From positions 186,001 to 250,000 of the forward strand of contig NZ_FMUH01000005.1 in the NCBI RefSeq assembly GCF_900101025.1: a stretch of DNA of 64,000 nucleotides, in the 5' to 3' direction. The notes below the pieces were generated by a model. The model saw nothing but the letters and a program-made list of their open reading frames with translations. It did no database searches and was not told the DNA's origin. Numbering within the stretch: the first letter of the stretch is position 1; each line of letters opens with the position of its first letter. Of the stretch, positions 18,934 through 28,200 are shown one piece after another. Position numbers and translations under genes: made by a program. Source of the stretch: Klenkia marina (GTDB taxonomy: Bacteria; Actinomycetota; Actinomycetes; Mycobacteriales; Geodermatophilaceae).

Positions 18934-19118
18934 CGGCGGTCGTCGTCCTCGTCGTGCGGGACGGCGGTGGCCTGCTCGGCGAAGTCGGCCGGGTCGACCT
19001 CCAGGCCGGGGGTCGGCTCCGGACCGGTCTCCTCGGTGACGGCCAGCTGCTGCTCCAGCACGTCGGCCTCGGGCACGTCGACGGGTTCGGTCACGGGTTC
19101 CTCCTCGTCGTTCGACAT
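18930..19118 (-). CDS. Small acidic protein of unknown function
   Basis: A 62-residue, strongly acidic protein (MSNDEEEPVTEPVDVPEADV ... PHDEDDDRR) without a hydrophobic segment. The ATG has a plausible context; a GTG one codon upstream is in frame. It lies convergent to the lipoprotein (stops overlap by four bases) and divergent from DUF5703. Function unknown; coding status rests on composition and tight packing only. Confidence 0.6.
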   Translation of the reverse strand: MSNDEEEPVTEPVDVPEADVLEQQLAVTEETGPEPTPGLEVDPADFAEQATAVPHDEDDDRR

Positions 19119-19205
19119 CACGGACCCCTCTGTCCTGTCCCGGCGCGCAGCGCTCGACACGTCCACCGGGTGACCGGGTGGGGATGAGCTGGCACCATCG
19201 GACGG

Positions 19206-19409
19206 GTGTCGATCACCGGAGACTGGGAGTACGCCCCGCTGCGCATCCCGCTGGGCACGGGTCGCTCGGCGGCGGCGCAGATGATGGCGCTGCAGAGCGA
19301 GGTCGGCGGGTGGGAGCTCGACCGGCTGCAGCTGTTCGCCGACGGCACCCGGCGCGTGGTGATGCGCCGCCGCGCCCGCCTCAGCTACCTGCCCCGTCCG
19401 GCGGTCTGA
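19206..19409 (+). CDS. DUF5703 family protein
   Basis: A 67-residue basic protein typical of the actinobacterial DUF5703 family (WEYAPLRIPLGTGRSAAAQM, GGWELDRLQLFADGTRRV, then an Arg-rich MRRRARL). No enzymatic motif. The GTG start matches the family length. It ends at the base before the stop codon of the convergent quinone oxidoreductase gene. Confidence 0.85.
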   Translation: MSITGDWEYAPLRIPLGTGRSAAAQMMALQSEVGGWELDRLQLFADGTRRVVMRRRARLSYLPRPAV

Positions 19410-20363
19410 CTACGGGACCAGCACGACCTTGCCGACCGTGCCCCGGTCGCCGAGGGCGACCAGCGCGGTCTGCGCCTGGTCCAGCGGCAGGGTCTGGCCG
19501 ATGAGCGGGTCGATCTTGCCCTCGGCGAACAGCAGGCACAGCTCCTCGTGCACCTGGCCGATGCGGGCCGGGTCCTTGAGCCGGTACAGGCCCCAGTGCA
19601 GGCCGAGCACCGAGTAGTTCTTCACCAGCAGGTGGTTGGCCTTCGCCGCGGGGATCCGCCCGGAGGTGAACCCGACGACGACGATGCGGCCCTCGAAGGC
19701 GATGCACTTGGTCGAGCCGTCGAACACGTCGCCGCCCACCGGGTCGTAGACGACGTCGGCGCCGTGGCCGCCGGTGATCTCCTTGACCCGGGCGACGAAG
19801 TCCTCGCTGGAGTAGTCGATGACGTGGTCGGCACCCATCTCGGTGCACACCTGCGTCTTCCTCGCCCCGCCCGCGGTGGCGATGACCCGCGCACCGGCGG
19901 CCTTGCCGAGCTGGATCGCCGCGGTGCCCACCCCGCCGGCGCCGGCGTGCACGAGCAGCCACTCGCCGGGCTGCAGAGCCGCACGGCGGTGCAGGCCGAC
20001 GTAGCCGGTCTGGTAGGTCAGGTACAGCGAGGCGGCCTGGGCATCGCTCATGCCGTCGGGCACCGGCCAGGCGAAGGCCTCGTCGACGACCGCGTACTCG
20101 GCGAACGCGCCGGGCCCGCCGGCCGGGGAGCCCAGGATGCGACTGCCGTCGGGCAGCTGCCCGCACAGCTCGACGCCGGGGGTGAACGGCAGCGGGGGCT
20201 TCTCCTGGTAGGTGCCCTGCGCCATGAGGATGTCGGGGAAGTTCAGTGCCGCGGCGAGCACCTTGACCTTGACCTGGCCGGGGCCCGGTTCGGGCTCGGG
20301 CACCTCGTCGAGGGTCATGACGTCGACCGGGTCACCGAGGGAGTGCACTCGCCATGCGCGCAT
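19410..20363 (-). CDS. NADPH:quinone oxidoreductase-family protein (zinc-free MDR)
   Basis: A 317-residue medium-chain dehydrogenase/reductase. The N-terminal GroES-like domain lacks the zinc-ligand Cys cluster of alcohol dehydrogenases. The Rossmann motif is VHAGAGGVGTAAIQLGKAAGA (about 140-160), and the conserved ALNFPDILMAQGTY segment matches the quinone oxidoreductase/enoyl reductase branch. Substrate unknown. The ATG giving MRAWRVHSLGDP was chosen; an upstream in-frame ATG (MTAPTASG) would add 12 residues. The SDR gene lies 32 bases upstream on the same strand and may be in the same transcript. Confidence 0.92.
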   Translation of the reverse strand: MRAWRVHSLGDPVDVMTLDEVPEPEPGPGQVKVKVLAAALNFPDILMAQGTYQEKPPLPFTPGVELCGQLPDGSRILGSPAGGPGAFAEYAVVDEAFAWPVPDGMSDAQAASLYLTYQTGYVGLHRRAALQPGEWLLVHAGAGGVGTAAIQLGKAAGARVIATAGGARKTQVCTEMGADHVIDYSSEDFVARVKEITGGHGADVVYDPVGGDVFDGSTKCIAFEGRIVVVGFTSGRIPAAKANHLLVKNYSVLGLHWGLYRLKDPARIGQVHEELCLLFAEGKIDPLIGQTLPLDQAQTALVALGDRGTVGKVVLVP

Positions 20364-20395
20364 GGTCCCGACCTTGCCAGATGCCGTGGGGGCGG

Positions 20396-21193
20396 TCACA
20401 GCGGGCCACGCAGGTGGGCGGGCACGGCGGCCGAGCCGCCATCGGCGGTCTTCGCCGCGGGGACGCCCTTGAAGCGGTACGGGATCGCCCCGACCCCGGG
20501 CTGCACGACGTAGGCGGCACCCGGGTCGGCGCCGGCCCAGGCGGCCTGCATGGCGGCGGCCACCTCGTCGGCGCTGAGCACCGGGAACTCGGCGGCCTCG
20601 AAGTGCTCGCGCCAGGGGTCGATGATGGCGGTGTCGGCGAACCCGGGGCAGATCGCCGAGATGGTCGTCCCCTCGGCGTGCAGCACCGGCCCGATCGAGC
20701 GCACGAAGGCGACCGCGCCGCCCTTGGCGATCGAGTAGGCCTGGTCGGTGGGCATGGGCGAGAGGCCGGCCAGCGACGCGGTCACCACGATCGACCCACC
20801 GCCGGCCCGGCGCAGCGCCGGGCGGGCCGCGTCGGTGCCGAAGACCACCCCGTGCAGGTCGACCGCGATGACCCGTAGGTAGTCGGCGACGTCGAGGGCA
20901 TCGGTGCCGGCCGAGCTGGCGATGCCGGCGTTGAGGAAGGCGGCGTCCAGCCGGCCGTGCTCGGCCTCGACGTCGGCGACGACGCGCTGGTTGGCGGCGT
21001 GGTCGGTGACGTCCAGGACGGCGAAGCCGACGCCGAGCTCGGCGGCCACCGAGCGGTTGCGCTCGGAGTCCAGGTCGGCGAGCACCACCCGCACGTCTGC
21101 GTCGCGCAGCCGGGTGGCCAGGGCGCGACCGAAGCCTCCCGCGCCGCCGGTGATCAACGCGACGGACCCGGGCCGGGGAGTGTGCTCGCTCAT
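20396..21193 (-). CDS. Short-chain dehydrogenase/reductase
   Basis: A 265-residue classical SDR. Cofactor motif TGGAGGFGRA (about 15-24), DLDSERNR acidic loop after beta-2 (suggesting NAD(H) preference), NAG in AFLNAGIASS, catalytic Ser in VTASLAGLS, and the YxxxK pair in QAYSIAKGGAV. The substrate cannot be read from sequence. ATG start with the hydrophilic lead MSEHTPRPGSVALITGG. It probably forms a two-gene unit with the downstream quinone oxidoreductase and is divergent from the diguanylate cyclase. Confidence 0.92.
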   Translation of the reverse strand: MSEHTPRPGSVALITGGAGGFGRALATRLRDADVRVVLADLDSERNRSVAAELGVGFAVLDVTDHAANQRVVADVEAEHGRLDAAFLNAGIASSAGTDALDVADYLRVIAVDLHGVVFGTDAARPALRRAGGGSIVVTASLAGLSPMPTDQAYSIAKGGAVAFVRSIGPVLHAEGTTISAICPGFADTAIIDPWREHFEAAEFPVLSADEVAAAMQAAWAGADPGAAYVVQPGVGAIPYRFKGVPAAKTADGGSAAVPAHLRGPL

Positions 21194-21280
21194 GCCCGGC
21201 ATCGAAGCACGGGTGGGACCTGCATCACCCGGAGGGGTGGGCCGGGTGCACGACGGGCCCCGGGCGGCCGATGAGGTGGC

Positions 21281-23224
21281 GTGACCAGAGGTGCCCCGAG
21301 CTCCCCCGCGCCCGTGCGCAGCGTGGCCTTCGCGCTGCTGCTCGCCGCCGCCGTGCTGCTCGGCCGGTGGGCCGTCGTGCCCGGCACCGGGGTCAACCTG
21401 GTGTGGCCCGCGGCCGGCGTCGCCGCGTTGTGGTTGCTGGTGCAGCACGGCCGGCGCACCGCCCTCCTGGACGCCGTCCTGCTGGTCGGGGTCGTGGTCG
21501 TGGTCGACGTCGCCACCGGCATGGGCGCGGTCGCGGCCGTGGCGCTGGGCCTGGTGAACCTGGGCCAGGCAGCGCTGTTCGGGAGCGCGTTCCGTCGGTT
21601 GGCCGCGCCCGGGCGACCGGGCCCGCTGCTGCTGGACATGCGCGACCTGACGGCGCTGCTGGTGTCGGCCGGGCTCGCCTCGACCGTCGCCGCGGTGGCG
21701 GGGACGCTCGTGCTGCAGCTGGTCGAGGGAGGCGCCTCGGTCGGTGCCGCGCTCGTCTGGCAGGCCCGCAACGGCGCAGCGATCCTCGTCCTGGTCGCGC
21801 TGGGCCTGCGGGTGCGGCAGCTGCTGCTGAGCCGACGCGGCGTCGAGCACCCCGACCTGCTCCCGTTCCAGGTGCCGCGCGGCTGGCGGGCCGTCGAGCT
21901 CGGGCTCGCCGTGGTGGCCTCGGTGCTGGGCAACCTGGGCGTCTTCCTCTGGATGCCGCAGTACCCGATCGCGTTCCCGTTGTTCGCCCTGACCGCCTGG
22001 GTGGCGCTGCGCTTCGACACCGGCCTCACCGCGCTGCGCACGCTCGCGGTGGGCGTGGTCGCCGTCGTGTTCACCGTGCAGGGGCACGGGCCCTTCGCCG
22101 CGGTGGACGACGTGCTGGCGCGGGCCGGCATCGTGCAGGCGTACGTCGTGATCGGCGCGGTGCTCGGGCTGGCGCTGTCGCTCACCCGGGACCAGCGGCT
22201 GGTGCTGACCGCGCGGTTGCGCGCCGCCGCCGCCTACTCCGAGGAACGGCACCGGCAGGTGCGGGTGCTGGCGCAGGCCTCGCGCACCGTCCTGCTCGCC
22301 GACGACCCCCGCGCCGCGGTGTGCGCGGCGGTGCGCGAGGCGGTGGGTGCCGACGGGGTCTACCTGCTCGAGCCCGACCCCGACGGGCGGCTCACCTCCA
22401 CCGCGGCGGTGGGGATGGACCTCCCGCCGCTGTCGTTCGACCTCGACCCCCCGACGTCGCTCACCGCGCGGCTGTTCCACCAGGCCACGCCGCACTTCTC
22501 CGCGGACGTGACCACCGAGCCGGGCGTCTCCCCCGCGGTGGTCGACGACCTCGGCGTCGTGTCGGCCGCATGGCAGCCCGCGGTGCTGGTCGACGACCGG
22601 GTGGTCGCCGTCATCGGGGTGTTCTGGCGGGTCCCGGTGCCCGACCTTTGCGACACCACGCTGGGGATCCTCTCCGTGCTGGGCACGGAGGCCGCCCGGG
22701 CGATCGAGCGGGGCAACCTGCTCGAGCAGCTGGCCCGCGCCGCCGACCGCGACCAGCTCACCGGCCTGGCCAACCGGCGTCGGTGGGACGAGCTGTCCAC
22801 CGTCGAGGTGTCCCGGGCCCAGCGCACCGGGCTGCCCCTGACCTTCCTGCTGCTCGATCTGGACCACTTCAAGGTCTTCAACGACACCCACGGCCACCAG
22901 GCCGGCGACGTCCTGCTCCGCGAGTTCGGCGCCGCGGCCGGCGGCTGCCTGCGCGACGGGGACCTGATCGCCCGCTGGGGCGGTGAGGAGTTCGCCGTGG
23001 CACTGCCCGGCTGCAGCGCCGACCAGGCCCTGGTCGTGGCCGCACGGATCATCGCCGCGGTGCCGCTGGGCCAGAGCGCCACGGTGGGCGTCGCCGAGTG
23101 GGTCCGCGGGGAGTCCGCCGCGCAGACGCTCTGCCGCGCCGACACCGCGCTGTACGAGGGCAAGCGGGGTGGTCGGGCCCGGGCGGTGCTGGCCGGTCAG
23201 CCGGGTGTCGTCGTCCCGTCGTGA
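21281..23224 (+). CDS. MASE1-GAF-GGDEF diguanylate cyclase
   Basis: A 647-residue membrane-bound sensor enzyme predicted to make cyclic di-GMP. Residues about 1-300 form a multi-helix MASE1-like sensor (GVNLVWPAAGVAALWLL, VWQARNGAAILVL). About 325-475 is a GAF-like domain (LAQASRTVLLADDPRAAV onward), and about 490-640 the GGDEF domain, starting at DQLTGLANRRRW. The active-site motif is GGEEF, and an RDGD inhibitory (I-site) RxxD motif lies exactly five residues before it, so product inhibition is expected. No EAL domain. GTG start. Stands alone; no obvious partner nearby. Its 3' end overlaps the next convergent gene by 28 bases. Confidence 0.93.
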   Translation: MTRGAPSSPAPVRSVAFALLLAAAVLLGRWAVVPGTGVNLVWPAAGVAALWLLVQHGRRTALLDAVLLVGVVVVVDVATGMGAVAAVALGLVNLGQAALFGSAFRRLAAPGRPGPLLLDMRDLTALLVSAGLASTVAAVAGTLVLQLVEGGASVGAALVWQARNGAAILVLVALGLRVRQLLLSRRGVEHPDLLPFQVPRGWRAVELGLAVVASVLGNLGVFLWMPQYPIAFPLFALTAWVALRFDTGLTALRTLAVGVVAVVFTVQGHGPFAAVDDVLARAGIVQAYVVIGAVLGLALSLTRDQRLVLTARLRAAAAYSEERHRQVRVLAQASRTVLLADDPRAAVCAAVREAVGADGVYLLEPDPDGRLTSTAAVGMDLPPLSFDLDPPTSLTARLFHQATPHFSADVTTEPGVSPAVVDDLGVVSAAWQPAVLVDDRVVAVIGVFWRVPVPDLCDTTLGILSVLGTEAARAIERGNLLEQLARAADRDQLTGLANRRRWDELSTVEVSRAQRTGLPLTFLLLDLDHFKVFNDTHGHQAGDVLLREFGAAAGGCLRDGDLIARWGGEEFAVALPGCSADQALVVAARIIAAVPLGQSATVGVAEWVRGESAAQTLCRADTALYEGKRGGRARAVLAGQPGVVVPS

Positions 23225-23562
23225 CGGGCGGCGGCGACGAAGGCCGCCGTGGTGGCCTCGTCGTCGAGCACCGTGAAGCGCAGGGTGCTGCCGTCGACCC
23301 AGGCCGACAGCTCGCGCCGGGTGGCGGTCAGCCGGCGCACGGTGCGGACGTCGACGCCGGTCACCTTCGTGAGCGGGACGCTGGCCAGGGTGGGCTGGCC
23401 GATGAGCTGCGCGTGCGCCAGCCACAGCCGCCTGCCGGCGACGCCGAGGGCCTGCGCGGTGCCGGGCACCGGCACCCGGCCCTGGGTGACGCGCAGGACG
23501 GTGACCGGCGCGAACCCGTCGGTGGTCAGCTGCCCGACCAGGAAGGCGACCAGCGCGTCCAC
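23197..23562 (-). CDS. Conserved hypothetical protein, possibly PH-like fold
   Basis: 121 residues, no signal peptide or membrane helix. The pattern of short strands (PVTVLRVTQGRVPV, RRLWLAHAQLIG, SVPLTKVTGVDVRTVRR, RRELSAWVDGSTLRFTVLDD) ending in a helix (ATTAAFVAAARHD) resembles small bacterial PH-like or SHOCT-neighbour proteins, but I cannot name a family. The GTG start shares one base with the TAG stop of the upstream M20 peptidase gene, so it is translationally coupled to it. Confidence 0.75.
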   Translation of the reverse strand: MDALVAFLVGQLTTDGFAPVTVLRVTQGRVPVPGTAQALGVAGRRLWLAHAQLIGQPTLASVPLTKVTGVDVRTVRRLTATRRELSAWVDGSTLRFTVLDDEATTAAFVAAARHDGTTTPG

Positions 23563-24893
23563 TAGCTGGCGCGCAGGAACCGGTCGAGCACCCGGACGCC
23601 GAACTGCAGGCTCTCGACCGGCACCCGCTCGTCGATGCCGTGGAAGAGGCCGGCGAAGTCGAGGTCGGCGGGCAGCCGCAGCGGCGAGAACCCGAAGCAG
23701 CGCATGCCCAGGGTCTCGAAGCTCTTGGCGTCGGTGCCGCCGCTCATGGTGAACGGCACGGGGCGGGCGCCGTCGTCCTCGGCCTTGAGGGCGGCGACCA
23801 TCTGCTCGACGAGCGGGCCGTCGAACGTGGTCTCCACGGCCTGGTCGTGGGTGATGTACTCCCGCGTCACGCCCTCGCCGAGCAGCTCGTCGATCTGGGC
23901 CTCGAAGGCCTCCTCCTGTCCGTACAGGAACCGCCCGTCGATGGTGGCGCTGGCGCTGCCGGGGATGACGTTGGTCTTGTAGCCGGCGTCGAGCATCGTG
24001 GGGTTGACCGTGTTGCGCAGGGCCGCGCCGATCATGCGGCTGATCGAGCCCAGGCGGGACAGCGCCTCGTCGGGGTGGTCGACGTCGATCTCGATGCCGT
24101 AGGCGTCGGAGACCTCCTCGATGAACTGCTTCATCGGCGGGGTGAGCACGGTGGGCAGCCGGGTCGACCCGATCCGGGCCACGGCTGCGGCGAGCTTCGT
24201 GACGGCGTTGTCGTCGTGCACGAACGAGCCGTGGCCGGGGCGGGCCTGCGCGGTGAGGCGCATCCAGGCCAGGCCCTTCTCGGCGGTCTGGATGAGGTAG
24301 AGCCGCAGGTCGTCGCGGACGGTGAGGCTGAACCCGCCGACCTCGCTGATGGCCTCGGAGACGTTCTCGAACAGGTCGGCGTGGTGGTCGACCAGGTAGT
24401 GGGCGCCGTACTTGCCGCCGGCCTCCTCGTCGGCGACGAAGGCCAGCACGACGTCCCGCGGGGGCTTGACCCCGGTGCGGGCCCAGTCGCGCACGAGCGC
24501 GAGGGTCATGCAGTCCATGTCCTTCATGTCGACCGCGCCGCGGCCCCAGACGTAGCCGTCGCGCTGCTCGCCGGAGAACGGGTCGACGCTCCACTCGCGC
24601 TTGTCCGCCGGGACGACGTCGAGGTGCCCGTGGACCAGCAGGCCGGGGCGGTCGCGGTCCTCGCCGGGGATGCGGGCGACCAGGGAGGCCCGGCCCTTCT
24701 CCGACTCGTGGATGACCGAGTCGATGCCGACCTCGTCGAGCTTGCCGGCCACCCACTCGGCGGCCTGCCGCTCGCCCTTGCTGGTGGTGGTGTCACCGGT
24801 GTTGGTCGAGTCGATGCGGATGAGCTCGCTGAGCAGGTCGGCCACCTCGGCCTGGGCGCGCTCGAGCGGGGCGGGTGCAGTCGTCTCGGCCAT
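23562..24893 (-). CDS. M20 family metallopeptidase (Rv2141c/DapE2-type)
   Basis: A 443-residue M20 peptidase with two zinc-site motifs: His and Asp in LLVHGHLDVVPA (about 95), bridging Asp in GRGAVDMKDMD, catalytic Glu pair in FVADEEAGGKYG, and the dimerisation domain with QARPGHGSFVHDDNAV. Substrates in this group are N-acyl amino acids or dipeptides; the mycobacterial counterpart Rv2141c was named dapE2 without proof of a role in lysine synthesis. ATG start (MAETTAPAPLERAQAEVADL). It is divergent from tRNA-Leu and coupled to the small downstream gene. Confidence 0.92.
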   Translation of the reverse strand: MAETTAPAPLERAQAEVADLLSELIRIDSTNTGDTTTSKGERQAAEWVAGKLDEVGIDSVIHESEKGRASLVARIPGEDRDRPGLLVHGHLDVVPADKREWSVDPFSGEQRDGYVWGRGAVDMKDMDCMTLALVRDWARTGVKPPRDVVLAFVADEEAGGKYGAHYLVDHHADLFENVSEAISEVGGFSLTVRDDLRLYLIQTAEKGLAWMRLTAQARPGHGSFVHDDNAVTKLAAAVARIGSTRLPTVLTPPMKQFIEEVSDAYGIEIDVDHPDEALSRLGSISRMIGAALRNTVNPTMLDAGYKTNVIPGSASATIDGRFLYGQEEAFEAQIDELLGEGVTREYITHDQAVETTFDGPLVEQMVAALKAEDDGARPVPFTMSGGTDAKSFETLGMRCFGFSPLRLPADLDFAGLFHGIDERVPVESLQFGVRVLDRFLRAS

Positions 24894-25017
24894 GCGCCCG
24901 ATGGTGCCACCGCCGGTCTCCCCCGGCCGACCCGCGCGGGTCCGAGGGGGTGCGCAAACCGTCGACCGGGGTCCCGTATGCTTCTGCACGGCCGCGCCGC
25001 AGAGCGCTGGTCCACCT

Positions 25018-25102
25018 GTCCGGGTGGCGGAATGGCAGACGCGCTAGCTTGAGGTGCTAGTGCCCTTTATCGGGCGTGGGGGTTCAAGTCCCCCCTCGGA
25101 CA
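25018..25102 (+). tRNA. tRNA-Leu (anticodon GAG)
   Basis: Acceptor stem GTCCGGG pairs with CTCGGAC (one G-U), discriminator base A at 25102. The anticodon stem CTAGC/GCTAG encloses loop TTGAGGT, so the anticodon is GAG, reading CUC/CUU. A long variable arm (GTGCCCTTTATCGGGCGT region) identifies a class II tRNA, and GGTTCAAGTCC is the T loop. The CCA end is not encoded. Confidence 0.97.
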
Positions 25103-25107
25103 CAGAT

Positions 25108-25145
25108 CAACCCCGGAGTTCCCGCACGTCAGGAGCCCGGGGTTG
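25108..25145 (+). terminator. Possible terminator after tRNA-Leu
   Basis: CAACCCCGG (25108-25116) and CCGGGGTTG (25137-25145) are exact reverse complements with a 20-base loop, beginning five bases after the tRNA. There is no U-tract, so terminator function is inferred from stem and position. Confidence 0.5.
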
Positions 25146-25224
25146 CGTCGTCCCGGGCCCGGTCAGCCGGTGCGCGGTGCCGCTCCTGCCCCGGGCTGTC
25201 GGACCCCTCCGGTAGACAGACCTC

Positions 25225-28200
25225 GTGCTGCACCTCCACCGCGCCGAGCGGACCTCGCGCCTCGCCGATGCCCTCGGCGAGGTCCTCGCAGCACCCCTCG
25301 CCGACCCCTTCGCCGAGGAGGTCGTGGCGGTCCCCGCGAAGGGGGTCGAGCGCTGGCTGGCGCAGCGGTTGTCAACCGTGCTGGGCGCCGGCGACGCCCG
25401 CGACGGCATCTGTTCGGGGGTGCGGTTCCCGTCGGTGCGGGGGCTGGTCGACGAGGCCGTGGCCGGCGCGACCGGCACCGACCCGCGCGACGACCCCTGG
25501 GCCCACCCCGTCTGGCCGCTCTTGCAGGTCGTCGACGGCGCCCTCGGCGAATCGTGGCTGGCGGTGCTCGCCCGCCATCTGGGCCACGGTGTCGCCGACG
25601 ACGACGCCCGGCACGGCCGCCGGTGGGCCACCGTCGCCCACCTGGCCGAGCTCCACCGCAGCTACGCGGAGCACCGGCCGACCATGGTGGTCGACTGGGC
25701 GCAGGGCCACGACACGGACGGCGAGCAGCCGCTGCCGGCCGACCTGCGGTGGCAGGCCGAGCTGTACCGCAGGCTGCGCGCCGAACTGGGGCCCGGCCCG
25801 GGCGAGCGGCTGCCCGCCGCGTGCGCCGCCCTGCGCGCGGACCCGCAGCTGGCCGACCTCCCCGAGCGGCTGAGCCTGTTCGGCCCCACCCGGCTGACCA
25901 CTCGGACGATGACGGTGCTCGACGCCCTGGCCGAGCACCGCGAGGTCCACCTGTGGCTGCCGCACCCGAGCCCGGCCCTGTGGTCGGCGCTCACCGGCCG
26001 CACCGCCACCCACCGCCGCACCGACGAGACCGCAACGGTGCCCCGCCACCCGCTGCTGCGCAGCCTGGCCCGCGACGTGCGCGAGCTGCAGTTGCGCCTC
26101 CCCGCGCACGTCGACGAGCACCACGACGCACCTGACCGCACAGTCGGCACCCTGCTCGGCCGGCTCCAGCACGACCTGCGCGACGACCGGTTGCCCGCCC
26201 CGACCAGCAGCGCCGACGACACCGTCCGCGTGCACTCCTGCCACGGGCCGCCCCGCCAGGTCGAGGTGCTGCGCGAGGTCCTGCTCCGGCTCTTCCAGGA
26301 CGACCCGACGCTGGAGCCCCGCGACGTGCTGGTGCTCTGCCCCGACGTCGAGACGTTCGCCCCGCTGGTCTCGGCCACCTTCGGGTTGGGCCCGGGCCTG
26401 CCGCACCCGGGCAACGCGCTGCGCGTCCAGCTCGCCGACCGCAGCCTGCGCGCCACCAACCCGCTGCTGGACACGGTCGCGCTGCTCCTGCAGCTCGCCC
26501 ACAGCCGGGTGACCGCCGGTCAGGTCCTCGACCTGGCCGCCACCGCGGGGGTCCGCCGGTTGTTCGGGTTCACCGACGAGGACCTCGAGCGGATCCGCGA
26601 CTGGGTGGCCCGCTCCGGCGTCCGGTGGGGTCTGGACACCGGCACCCGGGAGGGCTACGGCCTGGGCCGGGTCCCGCAGAACACCTGGCAGGCCGGGCTG
26701 GACCGGGTGCTGCTCGGGGTCACGACGTCGGAGGACCAGCCCGTGTGGCTGGACCGGGCCCTGCCCCTCGACGACGTCGACAGCAGCGACGTCGACCTGG
26801 CCGGCCGGCTCGCCGAGCTCGTCGACCGGGTGGCCCAGGTCCTCGACGCGCTGACCGGTGAGCACCCGGTGCAGCACTGGCTCGACACCCTCGACGGCGC
26901 ACTCGACCTGCTCACCGCGGTCGACCAGGACGACGCCTGGCAGCTGTCCCAGGCCCGCCGCGAACTGGCCGAGGCCTTCGAGGGCGGGCGCGGCACGCTG
27001 CGCACCGCCGACGTCCGCGCCCTGCTCGCCGGCCGGTTCGCCGGCCGGCCCACCCGGGCCAACTTCCGCACGGGCAACCTCACCGTCTGCACCATGGTCC
27101 CGATGCGCTCGGTGCCGCACCGCGTGGTCGTGCTGCTCGGCATGGACGACGGCGTGTTCCCGCGCGCCGGTGGGGTCGACGGCGACGACGTGCTGGCCCG
27201 CGACCCCCGGGTCGGCGAGCGCGACGTGCGCAGCGAGGACCGCCAGCTCCTGCTGGACGCGGTCTGCGCCGCACGGGAGCGGGTGCTGGTGTTCTGCACC
27301 GGCGCCGACCCGGTCAGCGGTGCCGAGCGCCCGCCCGCGGTCCCGATCGGCGAGCTGCTCGACGTGCTGGCCGGCATGACCGGCGGTGCGCGGGAGGACC
27401 TCGTGACGCGCCACCCGCTGCAGCCCTTCGACCCGCGCGCCTTCCGGGGCCCGGTCCCGGCCAGCTTCGACCCGGTGGGCCTGGCCGGGGCGCGTCGGGC
27501 CGTGCAGCCGCGGGTGCCCGAGCCCGACCGTGCACCGCTGCTCCCCCGCGGCGGCCCGGTGGCGCTGGAGGACCTGGTCTCCTTCGTCGAGCACCCCGTC
27601 CGCGCCTACCTCCGCCAGCGCCTGCAGATCACCCTCCCCGGCGAGGACGACGAGGTCGACGACGAGCTCGCCGCCTCCCTCGACGCGCTCCAGGAGTGGG
27701 CCGTCGGCGACCGGCTGCTGCGGGCGCAGCTGGCCGGCACGTCCGCGCAGGACGCCGAGACCAGCGAGTGGCTGCGCGGCACCCTGCCCCCCGGCTCGCT
27801 CGGCACCGCCGTGCTGGACCGCGTGCGCCCCCGGGTGGCCTCGCTCGTCGGCACCGCCGCCCCGCTGCTGCAGCCACCGGCGCGCACCGTCGACGTCCGG
27901 GTGGCGGTCGGGGGCCGCGAGCTGGCCGGCACCGTCAACGGCGTCCGCGACGGGGCCGTGGTGTCGGTGACCTACTCGACCCTCGCGGCCAAGCACCGCG
28001 CCCGTGCCTGGGTCCAGGCCCTCGCGCTGGCCGCGGCCGAGGGCAGCGGCCGGGCGGTGACGGTCGGCCGCCGGGGCGCCGGGGCCCGCACCTCGACGAT
28101 CCTCGCGCCGGCCGACCCGCTCGCCGTGCTGGCCGACCTGCTGGACCTCTACGACCGCGGCACGAGCGAGCCCCTGCCGCTGGGGCCGAAGGTCTCCGAG

